DNA from: CAIXRL01 sp964619155
GTDB taxonomy: Bacteria; Eisenbacteria; RBG-16-71-46
DNA length: 14,955 nt
Assembly (NCBI GenBank): GCA_964619155.1
Contig: CAZUEM010000085.1
Location: forward strand, 1-14,955
Reading direction: 5' to 3'
Below are positions 1 to 6,546 of this stretch, piece after piece (position 1 is the first letter of the stretch; every line of letters begins with the position of its first letter). Position numbers and translations under genes: made by a program. Under the pieces are notes generated by a model. It saw only the letters and a program-made list of their open reading frames with translations. It made no database searches and was not told the DNA's origin.

Positions 1-2
1 GC

Positions 3-638
3 CAGCCGCACGACCGGATCATCCTGTCGGCCAAGGTCTCGGACGTGCGCGACCTCGTGCAGGTCTACCGCGCGCTCGCCGAGAGCGCCGACTACCCGCT
101 GCACCTCGGGCTCACCGAGGCGGGGCTGGGCTCGAAGGGCATCGTCGCCACGACGGCGGCGCTGTCGGTGCTGCTGTTCGAGGGCATCGGCGACACCATC
201 CGCACCAGCCTCACGCCCATGCCGGGCGGTGACCGGGCTGAGGAAGTGCGCATCTGCCAGCAGATCCTGCAGTCGCTGGGACTGCGCGCGTTCACGCCGC
301 AGGTGACGAGCTGCCCGGGCTGCGGCCGCACGACCAGCACGTTCTTCCAGGAGCTGGCGGCGCAGGTCACGGCGCACCTCCAGGCGCGCATGGCGGTGTG
401 GCGCGAGCGGCACCCGGGCGTCGAGGAACTGAAGGTGGCGGTGATGGGCTGCGTGGTGAACGGCCCGGGCGAGAGCAAGCACGCCGACATCGGCATCTCG
501 CTGCCCGGCACGGGCGAGGACCCGCGGGCGCCGGTCTACGTGGACGGCAGGCTGCACGTCACGCTGCGCGGCGAGAACATCGCCGCCGACTTCGCGAAGC
601 TGCTCGACGAGTACGTCGAGAAGCGCTACGCAAGCTAG
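3..638 (+). CDS. ispG: 4-hydroxy-3-methylbut-2-enyl diphosphate synthase, C-terminal part
   Basis: This is the C-terminal portion of IspG (GcpE), the [4Fe-4S] enzyme of the MEP isoprenoid pathway that reductively opens methylerythritol cyclodiphosphate to HMBPP. The frame is open to the left window edge, so the start is missing; the GTG at 45 is internal because the residues before it (ILSAKVSDV) continue the TIM-barrel match. Numbering from codon 45, the cluster ligands are visible: the CPGCGR motif (Cys90, Cys93), Cys136 in VMGCVVNGPGE, and Glu143, the fourth ligand known for the family. DYPLHLGLTEAG and the NGPGESKHADIG block are also typical. The C-terminus looks complete, ending at a TAG. 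The gene runs into a convergent gap filled by a large inverted repeat. Confidence 0.97.
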   Translation, partial: QPHDRIILSAKVSDVRDLVQVYRALAESADYPLHLGLTEAGLGSKGIVATTAALSVLLFEGIGDTIRTSLTPMPGGDRAEEVRICQQILQSLGLRAFTPQVTSCPGCGRTTSTFFQELAAQVTAHLQARMAVWRERHPGVEELKVAVMGCVVNGPGESKHADIGISLPGTGEDPRAPVYVDGRLHVTLRGENIAADFAKLLDEYVEKRYAS

Positions 639-643
639 CGGTG

Positions 644-800
644 GTCCGGCGGGGCGCCGCCCGCTGCGCGCGGCTGCGGCCCGCTCGGCTCGGCATCCTG
701 CCTCGCGCTCGCTGCATGCAGGCGCCGCTCTCGCCATCCATGGCTCCGCGGCGCCTCGCACGCACCGCGGCCGCGCGCAGCGGGCGCCGCCCCGCCGGAC
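644..800. repeat. Large imperfect inverted repeat between convergent genes (possible bidirectional terminator)
   Basis: The arms 644-673 and 771-800 are reverse complements at 29 of 30 positions. About six more inner positions pair with one mismatch (674-679 against 765-770). Inside lie further inverted repeats: AGGCGCCGC at 720-728 with GCGGCGCCT at 748-756; GCCAT at 733-737 with ATGGC at 740-744; CCTGC at 697-701 with GCAGG at 718-722; and the palindrome CTGCATGCAG at 712-721. The element starts 5 nt after the ispG stop and ends 4 nt before the stop codon of the opposing gene, so it fills the convergent gap. A bidirectional terminator is the simplest role, but it is much larger than a usual hairpin and has no clear U-tract, so a REP-like or mobile repeat is also possible. 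Confidence 0.8.
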
Positions 801-804
801 TCGC

Positions 805-2757
805 TTAGAGGGCCCCCCGCCCCTCCAGGCGCGTCAGGACGTCCTTCGCGAAGGTCGTGAGCGAGGGGTCGCGGGCGCCCATGACGAGGACGAGGTCGCC
901 GGGGCGCGCGACCTCGGCGAGGCGGGCGGCGAGCCACTCGCGCGACGGCGCGAACTCGGCGTCGCCGCCGCGTTCGACGATCTGGCGGGCGAGGTCGGCG
1001 CTCGAGAAGTCGCGCACGGCGGTGCCGCCGGCGTAGTAGACCTCGAGCCAGAACGCGCGGTCCCGCGGGCGCAGGCCGGCCGCGAAGGTCTCGACGAGGT
1101 CCTCGCGCAGGAAGCGCGTGGGGCCGAAGCCGTGCGGCTGGTAGACGGCGAGCACGCGGCCCGCGCGGCGCTGCGCGGTGGCGAGCGCGGCGGCGATCTT
1201 GGCCGGGTTGTGCGCGAAGTCGTCCACGACCTCGACCCCGCGCGCGCTGCCGAGCGGCTGGAAGCGCCGCGCGACGCCCGCGAACGCGGCGAGCGGGGCG
1301 GCCATCGCGGCGATCTCCACCCCCACGGCGCGGCAGCAGGCGATCGCGGCGAGCGCGTTCTCGACGTTGTGCGCGCCGGGCACCGGGAGCGTGAAGCGCA
1401 CGCCGTCCACCGTGAAGGCGCTCGCGTCCGGGCCCAGCTCGAGGTCCGTCGCGCGCACGGCCGCGCCCTCGCCGAAGCCGAACACGAGCGCGCCCGGCCG
1501 CAGCGGCGCGAGCGCCGGGTCCTCGCCGCAGACGAACGTCTCGCGCGTCCGCTCGCGCAGCGTGGCGAACATCGCCGCCACTTCGGACTCGGGCTTGTGG
1601 TCGCGGGTCAGGTTGAGCGCCACGCCGACCGCGGGCCGGTAGCGAACCAGCGAGCCGTCGCTCTCGTCGGCCTCGACCACGAGCAGGTCCGAGCGGCCCG
1701 CCCAGGCATTGCCCCACAGGCCCTCGCGCTGGAGCGCGACCAGCTCGCCGCCGGTGACGACCGAGGGGTCGCGGCCGGTGGCGCGCAGGATCTCGAACGT
1801 CATCGCCACCACCGTGGATTTGCCGCTCGTGCCGGCGATCGCGATCGAGCGGAGCTCCCCGACCCAGTTCGCGAGCATCTCGGAGCGGTGCACGATCGGG
1901 CGCTCGAGCCGCTTCGCCTCGGCCACGTCGGGCACGCTGTCCTCGACCGCGGTCGAGACCACCAGCGCGCCGCAGTCGCCGCCCGCGCCGCTGCCGTCCT
2001 GCGGGTGGATCGCGATGCCGAGAGCCTCGAGCTGCGCGCGCGCCTCGGGCCGCTCGCCGCGGTCGAAGCCGCGGTCGCTGCCGCTCGCGCGGCCGCCGAG
2101 CATGGCCTGGAACTGCGCGAGCGCGCTCATGCCGCTGCCGCCGACGCCGGCGTAGTGGAAGCGCGCCTTCGAGCGCGGGTCGGGCGCGGCGCCGGGGCCG
2201 TGCGCGACGATCGCGACGAGGTCGCCCTCCGCGACGCGGTCGAACAGCTCCTCGATGCCGGCGTTGGCCATGCGCACGCAGCCGTGCGAGACGGGCTCGC
2301 CGAGGCGGTCCTCGTGGTTCGTGCCGTGCAGGTAGATGAAGCGCTCGAGCGAGTCGCAGCCCGGCCCACGGTTGACTCCGTCCTCGAGCCCCTCGAGCGT
2401 GAGCACGCGCGTGAGGATGAGGTCGTCGTCGCGAGTCTCGCCGCGCCACACCTCGCCGGTGTTTTCGCGGCTCACGAACACGGCGCCCCGCCCGGCCCCC
2501 GCGCCGACCTTGCGGTGGATGCGGTGCCAGCCCGGCGGCGTCTGGAACGAGCCGCTGCGCCCGCCGATGCCGTTGGCCGCGGTCGAGGCCGGCCACTCGC
2601 CGGTCACCTCGCCGCGCTCGAGCAGCAGCACGCGCTGCCCCGCGACGTCCACGAGCACGAGACGCGGCGGCATCTCGCGAAGCGGGGCCAGCGGGCGCGC
2701 GAGCGCGGCGGCGGCCAGCGCGCGCGGGTCCGAGACGTGTTCGAGCGGATCGGGCAT
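805..2757 (-). CDS. YkuD (L,D-transpeptidase/L,D-carboxypeptidase-type) domain fused to a MurC/Mpl-type Mur ligase
   Basis: The 650-residue protein has two enzymatic halves. Residues about 30-185 are a YkuD domain with the catalytic signature His144-Gly and SHGCVRM (157-163; nucleophile Cys160, Arg162). Residues about 200-650 are a full Mur ligase: N-terminal VGGSGM (205-210), P-loop GTSGKST (309-315), EADESDGS (362-369), HNVENA (463-468), DDFAHNP (512-518) and YQPHGFGPTR (539-548). The first motifs look like MurC; DDFAHNP is nearer to Mpl, and the usual second His of that motif is Asn517. Mpl joins L-Ala-D-Glu-mDAP to UDP-MurNAc in recycling, whereas MurC adds L-Ala. No signal peptide or membrane segment is visible, so the YkuD half should be cytoplasmic, unlike periplasmic transpeptidases. 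There is no good Shine-Dalgarno before the ATG at 2757; Met29 is an alternative start. Domain calls are firm; ligase specificity is not. Confidence 0.88.
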   Translation of the reverse strand: MPDPLEHVSDPRALAAAALARPLAPLREMPPRLVLVDVAGQRVLLLERGEVTGEWPASTAANGIGGRSGSFQTPPGWHRIHRKVGAGAGRGAVFVSRENTGEVWRGETRDDDLILTRVLTLEGLEDGVNRGPGCDSLERFIYLHGTNHEDRLGEPVSHGCVRMANAGIEELFDRVAEGDLVAIVAHGPGAAPDPRSKARFHYAGVGGSGMSALAQFQAMLGGRASGSDRGFDRGERPEARAQLEALGIAIHPQDGSGAGGDCGALVVSTAVEDSVPDVAEAKRLERPIVHRSEMLANWVGELRSIAIAGTSGKSTVVAMTFEILRATGRDPSVVTGGELVALQREGLWGNAWAGRSDLLVVEADESDGSLVRYRPAVGVALNLTRDHKPESEVAAMFATLRERTRETFVCGEDPALAPLRPGALVFGFGEGAAVRATDLELGPDASAFTVDGVRFTLPVPGAHNVENALAAIACCRAVGVEIAAMAAPLAAFAGVARRFQPLGSARGVEVVDDFAHNPAKIAAALATAQRRAGRVLAVYQPHGFGPTRFLREDLVETFAAGLRPRDRAFWLEVYYAGGTAVRDFSSADLARQIVERGGDAEFAPSREWLAARLAEVARPGDLVLVMGARDPSLTTFAKDVLTRLEGRGAL

Positions 2758-2808
2758 TCGCGGCAGGGTGCCACAGCGGCGGGGCGGCGCGAAGCCGGCG
2801 CGGCCCGC

Positions 2809-2850
2809 CGTGAAAACGAAGCGGGGACCGGTCTCGCGACCGGCCCCCGC
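2809..2850 (-). terminator. Rho-independent terminator of the M43 protease gene
   Basis: On the minus strand a 13-bp stem (2838-2850 with 2821-2833, one G-T wobble-type position) closes on a 4-nt loop (2834-2837) and is followed by the T-rich run TTCGTTTTC. It starts about 20 nt after the protease stop codon. It separates that gene from the downstream YkuD-Mur ligase gene, which must therefore have its own promoter in the short stretch 2758-2808 or rely on read-through. I could not identify that promoter. Confidence 0.85.
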
Positions 2851-2871
2851 CCGGTGAGGCGTGCGGCCCTG

Positions 2872-4065
2872 CTACCGGATCAGCACGACCGTACGCGAGC
2901 TCTTCGAGCCCGCGGCGACGGCGTGGACGAAGTAGGTGCCCGGCGCGAGCAGCTTCGGCGCGAAGACGAGCGAGTGCTCGCCGGCCGACATCTCGCCGTC
3001 CGCCAGCGTTTCGACGAGCTGGCCGGCCACGTTGTAGACCTTCACGGACACGGCGCCGCCGCGCGCGAGCGCGAGCTGGATCGTGGCGCTGGTCTTGAAG
3101 GGGTTCGGATAGATGTTGCGGAACGCCACGCCGCCCGTGACGCGCACGTCCTCGGCGGGCTGCGACGCCTCGCGCGCGACCGCCGCGTTCAGCAGGTTCG
3201 CGCGGTACTGGCCCGTCATGGTCTGCATGCGCGAAACCTGGTTCGCCGTGAACTGGTTGTAGCAGGCGTCGTCCGAGTAATCCATGTAGTTGTGGATCGG
3301 GTCCAGCCCGGCGGAGCTGCAGGTGTTGCGGCCCTCGGGGCAGCCCGACGCGGGGCTCGCCTCGTACGGCGTGTCGTCGCAGTAGTCGCCGGGCGCCGTG
3401 CAGCCGCCCTGGAACGTGTGGTAGAGGCCGAGGTAGTGGCCGGCCTCGTGCGCGAGCGTGCCGCCGAGGTTGTAGGGCGACAGGTAGCCGCCGGGCACCG
3501 AGCCGTAGTGAATCACGACGCCGTGCAGCTTGCTGTTCTCGGCGTACGACCACGGGAACGTCGCCCAGCCGAGCAGGCTCTGCCCCGGCTTGCAGGAGTA
3601 GACGTTGAAGCGGTGGAGCGGGTCGATGGCCAGCGAGTTCTTGGCGTTCGACTCGGCGCGCGAGCCGGGGGTCATCTGCCACCACTGCTTGCTGTTCGTG
3701 CGGTCCACGGACGCGAGCACGAAGCTGAAGCCGGTCCCCTGGTACGCCGCGTTGAGGTACGCGATCTGCGCGTCGATCTGCGACTGCGGTATGTTCCCCG
3801 TCGTGCCGCTGTAGATCACGTGCCAGGCGACCTTGATCTGCCCGGTCGCGCCGGCGCGGCCTTCCTCGATGTAGCGGCGGACGGCGGCCTGCACGGCCTC
3901 CATCTCGTGCGAAGTGGGCTCCGGCGCGCCGCAGGTGCGCCCGAGGTCGGGCGTCCGCACGGGGCGGCTCACTTCGAACGGGTTCGCCGCGAAGGCGGCC
4001 GTCGCGAACGTGGTCGCGAGAGCGAGAGCGAGCGTCGCGGTGGAGAGGATGGACCGCAGCTTCAT
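2872..4065 (-). CDS. Secreted M43-family (pappalysin-like) zinc metalloprotease with C-terminal T9SS-type sorting domain
   Basis: A 397-residue exported protease. Residues 1-27 form a signal peptide (MKLR, hydrophobic core, AFA-A cleavage region). The catalytic domain carries the zinc motif HEAGHYLGLYH (206-216; His206, Glu207, His210, His216) and a downstream Met-turn NYMDY (Met261), as in the M43 cytophagalysin/pappalysin family. Several Cys between 221 and 268 probably form disulphides. Residues about 310-397 are a beta-rich tail with YPNPF (319-323), VYNVAGQLV and APGTYFV. These are typical of T9SS type A sorting or FlgD-Ig-like domains, so surface anchoring or release through a type IX-like route is likely. 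The ATG at 4065 has a GGAGG six bases upstream. It is transcribed alone, divergent from the aldolase and ending at a clear terminator. Confidence 0.93.
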   Translation of the reverse strand: MKLRSILSTATLALALATTFATAAFAANPFEVSRPVRTPDLGRTCGAPEPTSHEMEAVQAAVRRYIEEGRAGATGQIKVAWHVIYSGTTGNIPQSQIDAQIAYLNAAYQGTGFSFVLASVDRTNSKQWWQMTPGSRAESNAKNSLAIDPLHRFNVYSCKPGQSLLGWATFPWSYAENSKLHGVVIHYGSVPGGYLSPYNLGGTLAHEAGHYLGLYHTFQGGCTAPGDYCDDTPYEASPASGCPEGRNTCSSAGLDPIHNYMDYSDDACYNQFTANQVSRMQTMTGQYRANLLNAAVAREASQPAEDVRVTGGVAFRNIYPNPFKTSATIQLALARGGAVSVKVYNVAGQLVETLADGEMSAGEHSLVFAPKLLAPGTYFVHAVAAGSKSSRTVVLIR

Positions 4066-4275
4066 GTTGGGCCTCCGGGTGGGGGACTGGGGGTTTCGCC
4101 GGCGGCTGGACGTGGCTGCTCCCGGGCAGCCACTTCGGGTCCGGCCGACGACGTGCGGACTCTGTCAAGGATGACCAGACCTCTTCAAGACTTTTCTAGC
4201 CATTGTTCAGGGCTGAAAGCATTTTCAGACCCGGCCGCCGCGCGAGAACCCGGTGCCGGCCCAGGAGAGCCACCC
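4066..4275. promoter_or_regulatory. Divergent promoter region with an AT-richer patch
   Basis: These 210 bases separate the divergent protease and aldolase genes and must hold both promoters. Positions about 4160-4230 are clearly less GC-rich than the surroundings. They contain a perfect 6-bp inverted repeat, CTGAAA-GCAT-TTTCAG (4213-4228), a plausible operator. On the minus strand TTGACA occurs at 4168-4163, but I find no matching -10 at 16-18 nt, so I do not call a promoter. The Shine-Dalgarno sites are AGGAGAG (4263-4269) for the aldolase and GGAGG for the protease. Confidence 0.5.
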
Positions 4276-5709
4276 ATGACCCCGAAGCCGTCCCCGGAGC
4301 CCCTGGCCACACTGCTGGCGGGGATCTCCGCCTCCCTGCCCGCGGACGGCCCCGCCGCGCCGCCGGCGAGGAGGCAGCCCGTGCACGTCGTTTACGGTGG
4401 GGCCCACCTGTTCACGCACGACGTGGCGGACCGCCTCGCCCGCGCGGCGCTCCGGCACCTCGGCGAGTGGGCGCCGGACTTCGTCGCCTTCGCCCGCGCC
4501 GTCGGCCTGGAGGGCGGCGAACGGCTGCCCGCGCTCCCGGCCGAGCGCCGCCGCCTGGAGGAGCGCCTCGCCGCCGGCGAGGAGGCCCGCCGGGCCGATC
4601 CGCGGGCGTCGCTCGCGCTGGCCGTCTACGAGCGCACGCGCGCGCGGCTCGAGTCCGGGCCGGTCGAGGACTACCGCGTGGACTTCGAGGACGGCTTCGG
4701 CGTCCGGAGCGAGCCCGAGGAGGACGAGCAGGCGGACCGCGTCGCCGGCGAGTTCGCGCGCGGGCTCGCCGGGGGCACGCTGCCCTCGAGCGTCGGCATC
4801 CGCATCCGGCCGTTCACCGCGGCCTCGTTCGCGCGCGCGCTGCGGACGCTCGAGCGCGTGGCCGGGGGCGTCGCCCGCGCCACGGGCGGGCGGCTGCCCG
4901 AGCCGTTCCTCGTCACGCTGCCCAAGGTGACGCACACCTCGCAGGCCGCCGCGCTCGCCGAGGCGTGCGACGCGCTCGAGGCGTGCCACGGGCTTCGCGC
5001 CGGCGCGCTGGGCATCGAGCTCATGATCGAGACGCCCGAAAGCGTGATCGCCCCGGACGGCACGGTGCCGTTGCGCGCGCTCGTCGCCGCCGCGCGCGGC
5101 CGCTGCCGGAGCGTCCACTTCGGCGCCTACGACTACACCGCGGCGTGCGGGATCGCGGCCGCGCACCAGTCGCTCTCCCACCCGGCGTGCGGGTTCGCGC
5201 GGCAGGTGATGCGGGCCGCGCTCGCGGGCACGGACGTCGCGCTCTCCGACGGCGCGGTCACGCGGCTGCCCGTGCCCCCGGCGCGGCCCGAGGACGCCGG
5301 GCCGCCGTCCGGACGCGACCACGAGGCGGACCGGGCGGCGGTGCACGCCGGGTGGCGCGAGCACTTCGGCGAGGTCCGGCGGGCCCTGCGCGAGGGCTTC
5401 GACCAGGGCTGGGACCTCCATCCGGGCCAGCTCGTCACGCGGCACGCGGCGGTGGCGTCGTTCTACCTCGAGGGCCGCGCCGAGGCGGCCGCGCGGCTCG
5501 CGGCGTTCGTCGAGCGCGCCGCGCGGGCCTCGCGCCACGGCTCGCTCGTCGAGGACGCCGCGACCGGGCAGGGGCTCGTCAACTTCTTCCTGCGCGCGCT
5601 CGCCTGCGGAGCGCTGACGGAGGCCGAGGCGCTCGAGTCGGGCCTGACCGCGGAGGAACTTCGCGAGCGCGACTTCGCGCGCATCGTCGCGCGGCGCGCG
5701 GAACGCTGA
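4276..5709 (+). CDS. DUF6986 family protein, HpcH/HpaI aldolase-like
   Basis: A 477-residue cytoplasmic protein resembling the DUF6986 family, members of which are annotated as HpcH/HpaI-type aldolases or (doubtfully) as phosphoenolpyruvate kinases. The fold is that of the PEP/pyruvate TIM-barrel superfamily. Recognisable blocks are VVYGGAHLF (38-46), DFEDGFG (136-142), IRIRPF (175-180), GIELMIETPES (246-256, with acidic residues likely to bind metal), HFGAYDYTA (281-289) and GWDLHPGQL (378-386). The substrate is unknown to me. The ATG at 4276 was chosen because an AGGAGAG lies about six bases upstream and because the long open frame before it runs through antisense sequence of other genes. 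The 3' end meets the convergent DUF423 gene with only 9 nt between stop codons. Family confidence is good; the reaction is not established. Confidence 0.85.
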   Translation: MTPKPSPEPLATLLAGISASLPADGPAAPPARRQPVHVVYGGAHLFTHDVADRLARAALRHLGEWAPDFVAFARAVGLEGGERLPALPAERRRLEERLAAGEEARRADPRASLALAVYERTRARLESGPVEDYRVDFEDGFGVRSEPEEDEQADRVAGEFARGLAGGTLPSSVGIRIRPFTAASFARALRTLERVAGGVARATGGRLPEPFLVTLPKVTHTSQAAALAEACDALEACHGLRAGALGIELMIETPESVIAPDGTVPLRALVAAARGRCRSVHFGAYDYTAACGIAAAHQSLSHPACGFARQVMRAALAGTDVALSDGAVTRLPVPPARPEDAGPPSGRDHEADRAAVHAGWREHFGEVRRALREGFDQGWDLHPGQLVTRHAAVASFYLEGRAEAAARLAAFVERAARASRHGSLVEDAATGQGLVNFFLRALACGALTEAEALESGLTAEELRERDFARIVARRAER

Positions 5710-5718
5710 GGCGGCCGC

Positions 5719-6090
5719 TCAGGCGCGGCGCGCGGGCAGGAACGCGGCGGCGAGCGCGGCCCAGCCGGCCATGAAGGCGAGGCCGCCGACCGGCGTCACC
5801 GCGCCCCACGCGCGCACGCCGGTGAAGACGAGCGCGTAGAGGCTGCCCGAAAAGACCACGATGCCGGCGAGGAAGAGCGCGCACGCGAGCGTCGCGCCGC
5901 GCCGCGGGGCCGTGCGGGCGTGGGCGCCGGCGAAGAGCAGCGCCAGCGCGTGCACGAGCTGGTAGCGGACGGCGGTCTCGAAGATCGCGAGCTGCGAGGG
6001 CTCGAGCCGCTCGCGGAGCGCGTGGGCGCCGAAGGCGCCGGCGGCGACGCCGAGCAGGCCGAGCAGCGCGCCGAGGGAGACGTAGGGCAT
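5719..6090 (-). CDS. DUF423 family small membrane protein
   Basis: A 123-residue integral membrane protein with about four transmembrane segments (roughly residues 3-20, 43-58, 67-90 and 97-117). Hallmarks of DUF423 (YgdD/YwdK type) are GAFGAHAL (18-25), the FETAVRYQLVHALALL stretch (37-52), GIVVFSGSLYAL (76-87) and TPVGGLAFMAGW (99-110). Function is unknown in the family. The ATG at 6090 gives the usual N-terminus; an in-frame GTG at 6099 would add three residues, and neither has a clear Shine-Dalgarno. It converges closely on the aldolase gene and shows no obvious terminator of its own. Confidence 0.92.
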   Translation of the reverse strand: MPYVSLGALLGLLGVAAGAFGAHALRERLEPSQLAIFETAVRYQLVHALALLFAGAHARTAPRRGATLACALFLAGIVVFSGSLYALVFTGVRAWGAVTPVGGLAFMAGWAALAAAFLPARRA

Positions 6091-6152
6091 GGCGCGCACG
6101 GTAGCGCAGCCGGTGCGCCGGGTGCGAGCCGGGGGGTGACGAAGCCGGCGCA

Positions 6153-6207
6153 GGAGCGCGGTTCGCGGCCCGAAACGCGAAACCCCCGCGCCGTGGGGCG
6201 CGGGGGT
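6153..6207. repeat. 55-bp direct repeat, left copy at the scaffold gap
   Basis: These 55 bases, ending exactly at the first N, are identical to 6308-6362, which begin right after the last N. They contain a complete hairpin (6182-6207) identical to the tRNA-Asn terminator. The best reading is one genomic locus written twice because two contigs ending in the same sequence were scaffolded without merging. Confidence 0.9.
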
Positions 6208-6307
6208 NNNNNNNNNNNNNNNNNNNNNNNNNNNNNNNNNNNNNNNNNNNNNNNNNNNNNNNNNNNNNNNNNNNNNNNNNNNNNNNNNNNNNNNNNNNNN
6301 NNNNNNN
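6208..6307. other. Assembly gap of 100 N
   Basis: Exactly 100 unknown bases, the conventional filler for a gap of unknown size. Because the flanks are the same 55 bp, the true gap is probably an overlap and no sequence may be missing. Confidence 0.98.
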
Positions 6308-6362
6308 GGAGCGCGGTTCGCGGCCCGAAACGCGAAACCCCCGCGCCGTGGGGCGCGGGGGT
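6308..6362. repeat. 55-bp direct repeat, right copy at the scaffold gap
   Basis: Identical to 6153-6207 over its whole length. This copy adjoins tRNA-Asn, so it is the copy in authentic context on the tRNA side; the left copy joins to the DUF423 upstream sequence. Confidence 0.9.
6337..6362 (-). terminator. Terminator of tRNA-Asn
   Basis: A perfect 11-bp stem (ACCCCCGCGCC at 6337-6347 and GGCGCGGGGGT at 6352-6362) encloses a 4-nt loop. On the minus strand it is followed by TTTCGCGTTTC, a weak U-rich tail. It starts 7 nt after the tRNA 3' CCA. An identical hairpin at 6182-6207 is the duplicated assembly copy. Confidence 0.85.
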
Positions 6363-6369
6363 CGCGAAC

Positions 6370-6444
6370 TGGCTCCTCGGGTAGGATTCGAACCTACAAC
6401 CCTCCGGTTAACAGCCGGATGCTCTACCGTTGAGCTACCGAGGA
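6370..6444 (-). tRNA. tRNA-Asn (anticodon GTT)
   Basis: A 75-nt cloverleaf on the minus strand. Acceptor TCCTCGG pairs with CCGAGGA; the D stem is GCTC/GAGC; the anticodon stem TCCGG/CCGGA holds loop CTGTTAA (anticodon GTT); the variable loop is five bases; the T stem GTAGG/CCTAC holds loop TTCGAAT. The discriminator is G and the 3' CCA is encoded in the DNA. It decodes AAC and AAU. It is a single-gene unit with its own promoter and terminator, and no integrase or att-like duplication lies next to it. Confidence 0.97.
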
Positions 6445-6496
6445 ACGGCCCGGAACCGGCGCGAGCGGGGCCGGTCCCGAACACATGCGGCCGGGG

Positions 6497-6526
6497 AGTC
6501 TAGTCGGTGCCGCGCGAGCGGGTCAA
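6497..6526 (-). promoter_or_regulatory. Sigma70-type promoter of tRNA-Asn
   Basis: On the minus strand TTGACC (6526-6521) and TAGACT (6502-6497) are separated by 18 bases. They match the -35 consensus at five of six positions and the -10 at four of six. The expected start near 6490 would leave a leader of about 45 nt before the tRNA 5' end at 6444. It lies just after the stop codon of the upstream epimerase gene, which supports independent transcription of the tRNA. Confidence 0.7.
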
Positions 6527-6546
6527 GCCGGAGGGCTTCCGGGGCG

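Noticed and set aside
635..4168. A 1177-codon minus-strand frame
   Set aside because: It overlaps two well-supported genes in another frame and has Arg-rich composition without domains.
4140..4168. Sigma70 promoter for the protease starting with TTGACA (4168-4163, minus)
   Set aside because: No acceptable -10 hexamer at 16-18 nt spacing.
1132..5709. A 1525-codon open frame on the plus strand spanning several genes
   Set aside because: Only its last part (from 4276) is a real gene. The earlier part is antisense to the Mur ligase fusion and protease, is low-complexity Arg/Ala-rich, and is open only because stop codons are rare at this GC content.
6153..6362. CRISPR or tandem repeat array at the 55-bp duplication
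   Set aside because: Only two copies, both abutting the 100-N gap exactly; an assembly overlap explains it better.
6370..6444. tRNA-Asn as an integration site of a mobile element
   Set aside because: No integrase, no partial tRNA duplication and no change in gene content on either side.
5579..6484. Open frames that run through the N block
   Set aside because: They depend on unknown bases and overlap the tRNA and the DUF423 gene.
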